This document shows positions 18,521 through 27,397 of a DNA stretch of 64,000 nt, one piece after another. A program made the position numbers and the translations under genes. Source of the stretch: Glaciecola sp965660625. GTDB lineage: Bacteria; Pseudomonadota; Gammaproteobacteria; Enterobacterales; Alteromonadaceae. The stretch is from the NCBI GenBank assembly GCA_965660625.1, contig CBFIAR010000016.1, forward strand, positions 22,162 to 86,161, in the 5' to 3' direction. The stretch's first letter is position 1. Every line of letters begins with the position of its first letter. A model generated the notes under the pieces. That model was not told where the DNA came from. It was given only the letters and a program-made list of their open reading frames with translations, and did no database searches.

Positions 18521-19858
18521 CTACAAACCAAGCTTGCGTTTACATGCTTCCCACGCGTAAAAAGTTTTTAGAGCAGGTCGACGAGCAAATGCAAAAGGGA
18601 ACGGTTGAAGCGGAGACTGCCAAAACGGTAGTTCAGGCAATAGCTCGGGCGCACAGTGCAATTGAGCAAGGCGCTTACCTGCTTGAATAGAAAAAGCCAA
18701 TCCTGCGCCGCAATAGCCGCCGCTATAGAGTGTTTTATTTTCCTTATCATGGTAAACACGAGGGTAATCATCTAGGGAAACACTGACCCACCCACTCCAA
18801 AAAGCACTAATATTAATGTCATATAAACTGGGAAAAGTTGCGACTAAGCCATTTTTTAATGCGTCTCGGTATTTAGCATGACTTGCTTGTTTCCCTTCGA
18901 TCGCCCCTCTGCCGCCAAATAATAAGCGATTATCAGGAAGGATACGATAGTAATATTTTAACGGTCGTGTATCCATTACCATCAAACCAATAGACATACC
19001 GACAGCATTCAGCTGCTGTGCTGTGAGCGGCTCAGTAACAATAATGCTGGATATAACCGGGAAAGTGCGGTCTTTAAGACCATCATACAAGTGCCTTTGG
19101 CCATATCCATTGGTCGTTACAATCAGAGTATTTGCTGTAATTGACGCCGTCTTAGTTCGCAACACGTGCTTTTGTTTAACTCTCCGACAATCAATTACCG
19201 CACTATTTCCGACAATATTAACCCCAGCATCTGCGGCTTTTTTTGCCATACCTTGGCACAATAACCAAGGGTTAATGCCAAAGGCATTGGGGTAGTAAAT
19301 GCCACCGTAAGCTTTGGTGCCGGATAAATACTTTGTCGCAATGTCCTGTGCCGAAAGTGATAAAATTGAATCGCCATAATCCTCCGCTAACTCTTGTGCT
19401 TGATCATGCAGTCCTTTTACCAAGCTCGGTTTGTGCGCTAACTTTAAGTAGCCACCTGCTCCGCGCTCGCAATCAATACCTTCATCGATCAGTTGGGACA
19501 CCGAATCAATCGACTCAAGATATTCTGCATAAATAGCTTGGCTAACGGGTTTTCCCCAGCGCTCTCGCATTTGTTTGACGCTTAATCTGCCCGTGCCCGG
19601 TAATACAAAACCACCATTGCGGCCACTGCAGCCCCAGCCGGGTTGATTCGCCTCAATCACGGTACATTCAATACCGTATTTTTCAGCTAAGTTTAAAGCA
19701 CATGATAAACCGGTATAACCACCACCTATAATCACAACATCTGTGGTATGTGAACCTACTAACGGTGCATAAGAGTCAGCGGACTTGCCCAACACCCAGA
19801 AGCTATCTGGCTGATTCTGATCGCTTGGTGGCACATTGTCGACGAGCGGATCGTACAT
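18521..19858 (-). CDS. FAD-dependent amine/amino-acid oxidase (DadA/PuuB-like)
   Basis: The 445-residue product is a DAO-superfamily flavoprotein. The dinucleotide-binding motif is VVIIGGGYTGLSCALNLAE near residue 40, followed by the cofactor region GWGCSGRNGGFVLPG. The C-terminal part has WSGWVSVSLDDYPRV and YSGGYCGAGLAFS. These are close to gamma-glutamylputrescine oxidase and related enzymes that oxidise secondary or primary amines. The start ATG overlaps the stop of the upstream GNAT gene as TAATG, so translation is coupled. A longer TTG start at 19867 is possible but less likely. The substrate is not identifiable by eye. Confidence 0.82.
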   Translation of the reverse strand: MYDPLVDNVPPSDQNQPDSFWVLGKSADSYAPLVGSHTTDVVIIGGGYTGLSCALNLAEKYGIECTVIEANQPGWGCSGRNGGFVLPGTGRLSVKQMRERWGKPVSQAIYAEYLESIDSVSQLIDEGIDCERGAGGYLKLAHKPSLVKGLHDQAQELAEDYGDSILSLSAQDIATKYLSGTKAYGGIYYPNAFGINPWLLCQGMAKKAADAGVNIVGNSAVIDCRRVKQKHVLRTKTASITANTLIVTTNGYGQRHLYDGLKDRTFPVISSIIVTEPLTAQQLNAVGMSIGLMVMDTRPLKYYYRILPDNRLLFGGRGAIEGKQASHAKYRDALKNGLVATFPSLYDINISAFWSGWVSVSLDDYPRVYHDKENKTLYSGGYCGAGLAFSIQAGKRLAQLHCAPELLPELPFWQSPLQPFPFAFARRPALKTFYAWEACKRKLGL

Positions 19859-20484
19859 TAGGAACAACGCTTATCAAATCGAAGTATCATTTCAGCGGCT
19901 GTGCAAGTGCATAAATCACCGCATACCGGGCATTCGTAGTTGTCTTCAATGCTGTGTTGCTGCCATTTGTTAGGGTGCTTCTTCACGACTTCACCTCCAC
20001 ACGCTGTAAAATAGCCAAATGCTGAGTTACCAGGGCTGGCCAACCAAATATGAGCAACACCAGCAAGCGCTCCTTGCCGCTGGGAGCTTACGATTGATTT
20101 CTTCAATAAGGTAGAACCCACACCGCGTCCTCTCATTGCAGAGTCCACCGTGTTGCACTTTAGATAACAAACCTGCTCTTTAGGTACTCCCCAAGCGGTA
20201 GGTGAACACCATTCATCCGCTATCCATCTGTCGGGCGCGACGGTAAGACGAAAGCCAATTAAATATCCATCTGGGGTAGTTCTCGTTAAGGTGTCAGTAG
20301 CAACAGGTTTTTCGTCTGTCGATAATACGGCTACCCAGCTTGCATTGATATTATTTGACCAACTGCGTTCGTATAAATCAAGTAAGCTATTTTTATCTAA
20401 ATAATTGTCACCGTGCACATAATTACCTAAATGGATAATTGCGTCAAAGTGCTCAGGTGAAAGTGCTATGTAGTTTATCGTCAT
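19858..20484 (-). CDS. GNAT N-acetyltransferase with a C-terminal cysteine cluster
   Basis: The 208-residue protein has a GNAT fold with the acetyl-CoA-binding signature MRGRGVGSTLLKKSI near residue 115. It ends with a CPVCGDLCTCTAAE segment that resembles a small zinc-binding or redox-active cysteine cluster, which is not part of the core GNAT fold. It is translationally coupled to the flavin oxidase downstream, which suggests that both act on one amine-containing metabolite. The substrate is unknown. The start at 20484 is the only good ATG near the family N-terminus. Confidence 0.75.
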   Translation of the reverse strand: MTINYIALSPEHFDAIIHLGNYVHGDNYLDKNSLLDLYERSWSNNINASWVAVLSTDEKPVATDTLTRTTPDGYLIGFRLTVAPDRWIADEWCSPTAWGVPKEQVCYLKCNTVDSAMRGRGVGSTLLKKSIVSSQRQGALAGVAHIWLASPGNSAFGYFTACGGEVVKKHPNKWQQHSIEDNYECPVCGDLCTCTAAEMILRFDKRCS

Positions 20485-20553
20485 GTTTGCTGTGTACTCT
20501 AGTATTTATATCGCCTCAACTTCAAATAAAACGACGACAAGCCGCCACCACGC

Positions 20554-21486
20554 TTATCTTAATGCTTTACCAAGAAAGTCGCGCACCGCCTTTATGTACA
20601 TACTCTCATTGGCTGACATGGTTGCGTGACCCGCGTCTGGCACAATAACTGTTGTCGCGTTTTCAATCATATTTGCATAACGATGGCATGTGCGAGGACG
20701 CGCTTCATCAAACTCACCACAAATCATCAAGCTTGGTACACTAATATCCTTTAATTTGTCGGTAATATCGTAGTCCTTCAATGTCCCATAGCCGTTAAAA
20801 TCGGTAACACCCCACATCGTGATATACATATCATCGTTACCACTAGGGCCATCATCGCGATAAGTCTTTGTTGAACAGGGGTCAGTGCGGCACATGTGGC
20901 GGGAATAAAACAAGTCGACAGCAGCTTTAAATTCAGGATCGTCCAATGAACCTGCAAAGTCATTCTTTTTGAGTACAGTCTGCGCTGCTAGCGGCAGTTC
21001 ATCTACCCAATCCTGATTATCCTTGTTCCATTGAGATGTTGAAATAAGTGGACTTGAGAGAATCGCAGCCTTGAGGCCGTCAGGATTTCGCGACGCATAT
21101 TCTGCGGACAAGGAGCCACCCCAGCTATGACCAGCAATGATGATTTCATCAAGACCAAGCGCTTGGCGAATATGGTCAATCTCGTCAACAAAGCGTTTTA
21201 CATTCCAATTTTTCTGATCTCCCGGTCGCTCAGAATTACCTGTTCCTAATTGATCATAAAGAATAACTGGGTAAGTGTCAGACAACGCGACATAAGGCAT
21301 ATTACTGCGATGGGTGCCACCAGGACCGCCATGCATCATAATAATTGCCGGGCGTTTACCCACATGCTGCATGCCGTTTATACGATACCAAATTCGGCCG
21401 CCGTCGACGGCTATATAACCTGCCTGCTCAGGGTCCTGATGCGCAAACACACTCGATTGAAAGGCGAACCATAACAAAACTGTCAT
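20554..21486 (-). CDS. Secreted alpha/beta-hydrolase, proline-iminopeptidase-like (S33)
   Basis: The 310-residue product begins with a short signal peptide (LLWFAFQSSVFA) and is therefore probably periplasmic. It has the S33 hallmarks: the HGGPGG oxyanion loop, DQLGTGNSERP, the nucleophile elbow GHSWGG, ICGEFDEARP with the acidic residue, and PDAGHATM with His. Two or more cysteines in the cap (MCRTDPCS) may form a disulfide, which fits export. Family members include proline iminopeptidases and other small-molecule hydrolases, so the substrate is open. The ribosome-binding site is weak. The frame cannot extend far upstream because of an in-frame stop. Confidence 0.8.
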   Translation of the reverse strand: MTVLLWFAFQSSVFAHQDPEQAGYIAVDGGRIWYRINGMQHVGKRPAIIMMHGGPGGTHRSNMPYVALSDTYPVILYDQLGTGNSERPGDQKNWNVKRFVDEIDHIRQALGLDEIIIAGHSWGGSLSAEYASRNPDGLKAAILSSPLISTSQWNKDNQDWVDELPLAAQTVLKKNDFAGSLDDPEFKAAVDLFYSRHMCRTDPCSTKTYRDDGPSGNDDMYITMWGVTDFNGYGTLKDYDITDKLKDISVPSLMICGEFDEARPRTCHRYANMIENATTVIVPDAGHATMSANESMYIKAVRDFLGKALR

Positions 21487-21941
21487 CGTCTGTCGTAATT
21501 ACTTTATGCATAACAAACCTCAATAGAATGATTGACCCGTTCCCCCATTGCACAAAATTCACTCCGTGATACTTTGCAGGAAATTTGTGGAAAATGACTA
21601 ACGGACGCTTTTATCTCGCAGAGCAAGCAGATTTTCAAATTATACACCGATTTGATTGATGTTATGATAAATCGAATATTTCTTCAAATGCTTGTGGTTT
21701 ATGAATAGCGTAACTTTGAGCATCATCAACGCCAAGTTCACTTAACCTTTCTTTAATACCCTTCCTCTCTGCAAACTCAGTGAGTATTGTTTGCTTCTTA
21801 GTCGTCTTATGGCAGCAATACATTCGCACAACACATTCTCTGGCTTTACTAATATCCGTCGGTACTTATTGCACTGTGATAGCGATAATGTATCATTTGA
21901 AGCCTTTCATAGAAATCAAACAAATAACGGAAAATACGACT
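21487..21941. other. Intergenic region with promoter space and an EAL relic
   Basis: This 455-bp gap separates the minus-strand S33 hydrolase gene from the plus-strand DUF1499 gene, so it must hold promoters for both. Its middle part carries a minus-strand EAL-domain relic, described separately. The longest open frame of the DUF1499 gene reaches back to 21780, but that extension runs antisense over the relic and is unlikely to be coding. I saw no RNA gene or clear terminator here. Confidence 0.5.
21662..21830 (-). pseudogene. C-terminal relic of an EAL-domain (c-di-GMP phosphodiesterase) protein
   Basis: Read on the minus strand, 21662 to about 21830 encodes a stretch containing ILTEFAERKGIKERL, then SELGVDDAQSYAIHKP, and ends at a TAA at 21662-21664. 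This matches the end of EAL domains, which have an AEFVE loop, a helix, and LG(V/C)DYAQGY..HKP. In this copy DYAQGY has become DDAQSY and AEFVE has become TEFAE. No start codon or upstream EAL sequence remains. It is best read as the decayed tail of a deleted gene. An intact EAL protein elsewhere in the window (35230-37122) keeps the normal versions of these motifs. Confidence 0.55.
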
Positions 21942-22664
21942 ATGAGTAGATTACTCAAATTGCTGGCAGTGCTTAGTACTTTGGGATTCCCGCTGGCGTT
22001 AATCGGATTTAGAGCCGGTCTGAATGAATTTGGAACCAGCTTTAGGATCTTGAATTACACGTTTTATTTGGCGGCCGCAGTATTTTTAGCTGGCATTGTC
22101 CTGTTTTTCATACATCGGAAAGCTAAACCAGAGAGCAGCCGCGGCGCTATTATTGCAGTGGTGATCAGCGTGATACCTATTTTAGGTTTGGGCTCTCAAG
22201 TATTTATAGCAAGGTCGGTCCCAGGAATTCATAACATTTCCACTGACACTATCGACCCTCCTCAGTTTAATGCTGTCGTTGCACTTCGCGGCGAAGGCAC
22301 AAATCCCTTGGAATACAAAATTGAAAATGGCGACCTCGCTGAAGTACAGAAACATGCATACCCGGATATCAAGACCATTACAGCTAACATCAGTGTGCAA
22401 AATGCCTTTGATAAAGCACTGAATATTGCCGAGGATCTAGGCTGGCTTATCGTCAGTAAAGACCAAGCGAATGGGATCATTGAAGCGACACAGACCACTG
22501 CATTGTGGCAGTTTAAGGATGATATCGTTATTCGAATTCGAGCAAACGCTGAAACCCCTGATGCAACAGACATAGATTTACGCTCAGTATCGCGGATTGG
22601 TCGCAGTGATTTAGGTGCGAATGCGAGAAGGATCCAGCGCTTTATAGATCAATTCAATCGCTGA
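21942..22664 (+). CDS. DUF1499 domain membrane protein
   Basis: With the ATG at 21942 the product has 240 residues and begins MSRLLKLLAVLSTLGF. Three hydrophobic spans lie in the first ~110 residues. They are followed by the DUF1499 domain, recognisable from GIHNISTDTIDPPQF, the AYPDIKT segment and WLIVSKDQANGIIEATQTT. The C-terminus RSRSDLGANARRI-like segment (read here as VSRIGRSDLGANARRIQRF) closes the domain. The function of DUF1499 is unknown. The frame is open back to 21780, but the 21942 start has CGGA upstream and avoids the antisense EAL relic. Confidence 0.75.
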   Translation: MSRLLKLLAVLSTLGFPLALIGFRAGLNEFGTSFRILNYTFYLAAAVFLAGIVLFFIHRKAKPESSRGAIIAVVISVIPILGLGSQVFIARSVPGIHNISTDTIDPPQFNAVVALRGEGTNPLEYKIENGDLAEVQKHAYPDIKTITANISVQNAFDKALNIAEDLGWLIVSKDQANGIIEATQTTALWQFKDDIVIRIRANAETPDATDIDLRSVSRIGRSDLGANARRIQRFIDQFNR

Positions 22665-22775
22665 AAACATCTGCGGTTAAGGGGTTAAGCTCAAAAACGA
22701 CCGTTCGCTTCATATAAATTTGAAAGAATAGTTCACTGCCGTAGGTCTATTATTTTAATCGAAGTATTGCGGCAC

Positions 22776-22811
22776 CGCTGTTTTCATCTGATCACTTAGG
22801 TGAGAACAGCG
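22776..22811. promoter_or_regulatory. Hairpin 49 bp upstream of the TonB receptor gene
   Basis: CGCTGTTTTCA at 22776-22786 pairs with TGAGAACAGCG at 22801-22811 over 11 positions with one G-U pair, around a 14-nt loop. It ends 49 bp before the TonB receptor ATG. There is no following T-run, so it is not a canonical intrinsic terminator. It may be a 5' leader structure or an operator for the operon that starts at 22861. No convincing Fur box was seen in this gap. Confidence 0.4.
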
Positions 22812-22860
22812 TAGTTACTCCTTACATACTATTCACTACTTAATTACGGATTTATCAAAT

Positions 22861-25227
22861 ATGCGAAGAAATGCGTCTCTACAGCGCCGCTCAACTGTTG
22901 CACTGTCGGTCTTGCTTTCACTTTTTTGTTCTGCCGCCTCGGCGCAGCAACTAACTGAAGATTCAATTGAAGTTATCGAAGTTACGGGTAGCAACGCTAA
23001 TCCAAGTTTAATGTCGCCTAAAGAGGCCCTAATTAACGGCCCTTTTGGGGATGGTTTAGCAGTAAAGGATATTCCACGCTCGGTAACACCTATCTCGACC
23101 GAAATGATGGAGGCGCTGGACATTAACACCCTGCAAGACATTTTAGCCGTGAGTCCTAATACTTATGCTGCAACAGGCTTTGGTGCGCCTAGCCTGCCAA
23201 CAATTAGAGGGCAATTAGGAGAGTTACTGCAAGACGGCGTGAGGCGCCAAGCCGGAAACAATGGCTTTGGTGTGCCGCTTTCATTTAACGCCATCGAACA
23301 AATTGACGTAGTTAAAGGGCCCACCCCAATATTATTTGGCACCAGTCAGCGCAACGGTGGATTCGTAAACCTACAATCCAAACTCGCTTCAATCACCCAG
23401 CAAGATAGTCAATTTTCCTTTTCAGCTGGCAGATGGGACAGCTACCGAGCCCAGATAGACACTTCAAGGGTGTTAGTTGAAAATAAAAGCGGCATACGCT
23501 TGAGCTATGAGCGCATCGACAACGGTGATTTTTATGATTTTAGCTCGCATCAAAGCGACAGCTTATATACAGCACTGCGTATCGTGCCCGACAGCGCTAG
23601 CACTTGGGATATTAACTTCGAGTATTATGATGTGCAGTTTACCGATAACGCTGGCATAAATCGCCCTACACAAAATCTTATCGACAATGGCATGTATATA
23701 ACAGGACAAGGCGTGCAGCCCAACGGCAGCCTAACTCCTGGAAGTGGCGCAGTCATCTCCCCCACCGGTCAAGTGGTTATCGATAGAAGCCGAGTATTGA
23801 CCGACCCAGATAATAGTAATAGCGCGACGACTTACCTAATACACAGCATCTATAAGCGTCAACTTAATGCGCAAACAAGCCTGAAAAACACGACTTATTA
23901 CCAACACCTTGAGCGTGAAGAAATTGCGCAAAACAGCTTTGTTGAAATTATTGATGGCGCCAACACCGCGCAAAACCGTATTGAATTAGCATACGACTGG
24001 AGCGATAGGCAGCAAAGCATATTCGCCGTTGATGTTCGCTATAATAGCGTGCTCGGCTATAGCCAATTTACCACTGAAGCCGATGCGCCCATCGACCTGA
24101 CGGGTCCAATTACAAATCGACGTATTCCCCTGACTGACGCGCAACAAGCACGCTTGGTTGAACTGCGTCCGGGTGTATTTGTTTCACCCGGTGGGCAATA
24201 TGATATTAATGGCGATGGTCTGGGAGACTTTTCCCTATCTGATACTACTGATTCAAGCAGTTGGCAAACCGGTTTAGCCGTGCAGCACGACAGCAAATGG
24301 AATGACGAACTCAGCACAAGTTTAGGTTACCGACTCGACTACTATGACGTCGAGGCGCGAGACCCGATTGCACCTCAGGGACAACGTGCGGCCTCCGACA
24401 GCATTAATGACATCTTGCAGTCTGGGCAAATTAGCGTGAGCTATGCTATCACCCCATCGTTAACATCCTATATTGCCAGCAGTTACAATGAAGCGACGTC
24501 AAACAGCATGGCAGGCGGCAATGCCCTTGGGGGCGACAACGTAATTAGCGAACTCAATTTTGCCACCGACAATACCTTATTTGAAGCGGGTCTGAAGTAT
24601 GCGCCAGATGAAAGCAATTGGTATATTGATGGTGCTTGGTTTAATCAAAAGAGAAGCTTGCGAAACCGTGATGGCAGCAATACAGGCATTCGTGCAACAG
24701 GCTTAGAAGTGCAAGCATTTTATGCTGCAGAGCGCTTTTGGTTAAGCGCCGGTTATACATATATCGATGTGCGTTACGACAATAGCGGCACTAGCCAAGA
24801 ATCTCGACAAGTAGCTGATGCCTTCGATAACTCGCGCCCAGATATCATTCAAGGAACAGCCGTTGGCTCGCCTAACTTTACCCCATTTGCCCCCTCAACG
24901 AGGCGAGTTCAGGGGATCCCTGAGCAATCCGTGGGGCTCAGCGGTGGCTATAATATCAAAGAAAACTGGACCGTTGGATTCTCGGGTATTTATACCAAAA
25001 GTTATCCTTTGGATTTTTTGGCGACAGTGATGATCCGCGACCAATTTACCCTCGACATCAATACTCGCTATCTGTTTAGTGAAAAGCTGGCTCTGCGTTT
25101 TGCAGTGAATAATGTCACTAATGAAAAAAATTGGCGCCCGGTGTTTGAAGGCGGATTTTTTGGTTCAACATTAGTGTTTCCAGAGTTACCCATTCATGGT
25201 GAAGTTAAGCTGACCTACTCATTTTAA
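22861..25227 (+). CDS. TonB-dependent receptor, siderophore-receptor type
   Basis: The 788-residue outer-membrane receptor has a signal peptide cleaved near SAASAQQ, a TonB-box-like IEVIEVTGS, and a plug with VKDIPRSVTPIST and the NTLQDILAVSPN helix. The plug also contains IEQIDVVKGPTPILFGTSQRN. The rest is a beta-barrel ending in the aromatic LTYSF. The plug pattern is that of siderophore-type receptors. It would import a ligand too large for porins, using energy from TonB. The stop is 12 bp before the next gene, so it heads the operon that includes the VTT-flavoprotein and Ynj genes. The ligand is unknown and need not be an iron chelate. Confidence 0.88.
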   Translation: MRRNASLQRRSTVALSVLLSLFCSAASAQQLTEDSIEVIEVTGSNANPSLMSPKEALINGPFGDGLAVKDIPRSVTPISTEMMEALDINTLQDILAVSPNTYAATGFGAPSLPTIRGQLGELLQDGVRRQAGNNGFGVPLSFNAIEQIDVVKGPTPILFGTSQRNGGFVNLQSKLASITQQDSQFSFSAGRWDSYRAQIDTSRVLVENKSGIRLSYERIDNGDFYDFSSHQSDSLYTALRIVPDSASTWDINFEYYDVQFTDNAGINRPTQNLIDNGMYITGQGVQPNGSLTPGSGAVISPTGQVVIDRSRVLTDPDNSNSATTYLIHSIYKRQLNAQTSLKNTTYYQHLEREEIAQNSFVEIIDGANTAQNRIELAYDWSDRQQSIFAVDVRYNSVLGYSQFTTEADAPIDLTGPITNRRIPLTDAQQARLVELRPGVFVSPGGQYDINGDGLGDFSLSDTTDSSSWQTGLAVQHDSKWNDELSTSLGYRLDYYDVEARDPIAPQGQRAASDSINDILQSGQISVSYAITPSLTSYIASSYNEATSNSMAGGNALGGDNVISELNFATDNTLFEAGLKYAPDESNWYIDGAWFNQKRSLRNRDGSNTGIRATGLEVQAFYAAERFWLSAGYTYIDVRYDNSGTSQESRQVADAFDNSRPDIIQGTAVGSPNFTPFAPSTRRVQGIPEQSVGLSGGYNIKENWTVGFSGIYTKSYPLDFLATVMIRDQFTLDINTRYLFSEKLALRFAVNNVTNEKNWRPVFEGGFFGSTLVFPELPIHGEVKLTYSF

Positions 25228-25239
25228 GGAAACGTTTAC

Positions 25240-27393
25240 GTGTTTAAAAAAATGATCATGGCCGCTGTTTTAGTGGCTTTAATCGCAGGGTTTTTCTACT
25301 TCGATTTAAATACCTACCTTACTTTAGATGGTCTAAAGGGCTCCATTGATGATTTCAGGCAGTGGCGTGACACCTCCCCTGTGCTCGTATTAGGTGGATT
25401 CTTCTTAATATATGTCACGGCCACCGCGCTCTCATTACCCGGCGCCGCCATACTGACCCTCACCGCTGGTGCGCTCTTTGGATTAGCGGAAGGTTTACTG
25501 CTAGCGTCGTTCGCTTCAAGTTTGGGTGCTCTATTCGCTTTCCTAGTATCTCGCTATATATTAAGAGACACGATCAAAAGAAAATTTCCTGATCGTCTCG
25601 CTTCGATAGACAAAGGGATAGAAAGAGAAGGTGCCTTTTATCTGTTTACATTGCGCCTAGTGCCGCTGTTTCCCTTCTTTTTAATCAACCTGTTAATGGG
25701 TTTAACCGCGATTAAGTCGTGGACGTTTTATTGGGTGAGTCAAATAGGCATGTTGGCGGGCACATTTGTGTATGTGAACGCGGGCACGCAGCTTTCTCAA
25801 CTGGAGAGCTTGCAAGGTATTTTATCGTTCGACCTTATCCTTTCCTTCGTTTTGTTGGGCATTTTCCCACTGATAGCCAAAACAATTATCAGCGTGATAA
25901 AGAAGCGACGCGTTTATAAAGGCTGGAAAAAGCCCCGGCATTTCGATCGTAACTTAATTGTTATCGGCGCGGGTGCGGGCGGCTTAGTAACGAGTTATAT
26001 TGCCGCCGCTGTAAAAGCAAAAGTCACACTCATTGAAGCTGGCGAAATGGGAGGCGATTGCCTGAACTATGGCTGCGTGCCAAGTAAAGCCATCATTAAG
26101 AGTGCAAAAATACTCAAGCAACTTGAGCAAGCTGAGAAATATGGTCTCGCCAATACGGATGTGACGTTTTCGTTTAAAAAAATCATGCAACGTGTGCACG
26201 ATGTCATTGCAGAAATTGCTCCCCATGACAGCGTTGAACGCTATACTGAGCTAGGGGTAGAAGTCATTAAAGGTTACGCTATCCTTATTGATCCTTGGAC
26301 GGTAGAGATTGCGTTAAATGATGGCAGTAAACAGCGCTTAAGCGCACGTAATATCGTTATTGCCACAGGCGCACGCCCTTTTATACCGCCATTACCCGGC
26401 ATAGAGGATGCTGCTTACGTTACCAGTGACACCATGTGGTCAGAATTTGCAAAACTCGAGGAGGCTCCTAAAAAGCTAGTGGTGCTGGGTGGCGGTCCTA
26501 TTGGTTGCGAACTTGCCCAAGCATTTGCGAGATTAGGCTCTACTGTTTCACAAGTTGAACTTACCGAACGTATCATGACGAAAGAAGACGAAGAGGTTTC
26601 TACTTTCGCAATGCAGTGCCTGCAGGAAAGCGGTGTTGATGTGTTAACTGAGCATAAAGCATTACGTTTTGAACAACGCGATGGCAAAAAATTCATCATA
26701 GTCGAGCATGAGCAAAAAGAGCTTTCGATAGAATATGATCAATTGATTTGTGCCGTTGGCCGCTCCGCTCGGTTAGAGGGTTACGGCTTAGATACTCTAG
26801 GTATTGAATCTGGACGCACAATCAATACGAATGAGTTTTTAGAAACCAAATACCCGAATATTTTGGCGGCTGGCGACATCGTTGGCCCCTATCAATTCAC
26901 GCATGTGGCGGCTCATCAAGGCTGGTATGCAGCGGTGAACAGTCTATTTGGGCAGTTCAAAAAGTTCAAGGTAGACTACCGCGTCATCCCGTGGGTTACC
27001 TTTATCGACCCCGAAGTGGCGCGAGTAGGCATTAATGAGCAAGAAGCCATTGAACAGGAAATCGAATATGAGGTAACGCGTTACGATTTTGAAGAGCTCG
27101 ACAGAGCCATTACCGAAAGCGCAAATAAAGGCTACATCAAAGTTATTACACCTAAAGGCAAAGACAAAATTTTAGGTGTAACGATAGTCGCGGAGCATGC
27201 TGGTGATTTGATTGCTGAATTTGTGTTAGCAATGAAACACGGTCTGGGGCTTGAAAAAATCTTGGGCACGATCCATAGCTACCCAACTTGGGCTGAAGGT
27301 AACAAATATGCGGCGGGTGAATGGAAACGTGCGCATGCTCCCCAGACCGTTTTGACCTTACTTGAAAAGTATCATACCTTCAGACGAGGATAG
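25240..27393 (+). CDS. VTT (TVP38/TMEM64) membrane domain fused to a mercuric-reductase-like flavoprotein
   Basis: The 717-residue protein joins two families. Residues ~1-220 form a VTT/SNARE-associated membrane domain with LPGAAILTLTAGALFG and LRLVPLFPFFLINLLMG. Residues ~228-717 form a pyridine-nucleotide disulfide reductase with the FAD site VIGAGAGGLVTSY, the redox disulfide GGDCLNYGC (Cys274 and Cys279), a second nucleotide site VVLGGGPIGCELAQAFARLG and the C-terminal HSYPTWAE His-Glu pair. The active site faces the cytoplasm if the VTT part sits as usual. The start is a GTG at 25240, with AAGGA 10 bp before it, and an ATG at 25252 is an alternative. E. coli carries VTT proteins (YdjX, YdjZ) beside ynjABCD, so the context is conserved. 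Confidence 0.87.
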   Translation: MFKKMIMAAVLVALIAGFFYFDLNTYLTLDGLKGSIDDFRQWRDTSPVLVLGGFFLIYVTATALSLPGAAILTLTAGALFGLAEGLLLASFASSLGALFAFLVSRYILRDTIKRKFPDRLASIDKGIEREGAFYLFTLRLVPLFPFFLINLLMGLTAIKSWTFYWVSQIGMLAGTFVYVNAGTQLSQLESLQGILSFDLILSFVLLGIFPLIAKTIISVIKKRRVYKGWKKPRHFDRNLIVIGAGAGGLVTSYIAAAVKAKVTLIEAGEMGGDCLNYGCVPSKAIIKSAKILKQLEQAEKYGLANTDVTFSFKKIMQRVHDVIAEIAPHDSVERYTELGVEVIKGYAILIDPWTVEIALNDGSKQRLSARNIVIATGARPFIPPLPGIEDAAYVTSDTMWSEFAKLEEAPKKLVVLGGGPIGCELAQAFARLGSTVSQVELTERIMTKEDEEVSTFAMQCLQESGVDVLTEHKALRFEQRDGKKFIIVEHEQKELSIEYDQLICAVGRSARLEGYGLDTLGIESGRTINTNEFLETKYPNILAAGDIVGPYQFTHVAAHQGWYAAVNSLFGQFKKFKVDYRVIPWVTFIDPEVARVGINEQEAIEQEIEYEVTRYDFEELDRAITESANKGYIKVITPKGKDKILGVTIVAEHAGDLIAEFVLAMKHGLGLEKILGTIHSYPTWAEGNKYAAGEWKRAHAPQTVLTLLEKYHTFRRG

Positions 27394-27397
27394 CATC

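Noticed and set aside
21780..21941. N-terminal extension of the DUF1499 protein
   Set aside because: It runs antisense over the EAL relic and lies upstream of a start that fits the family.
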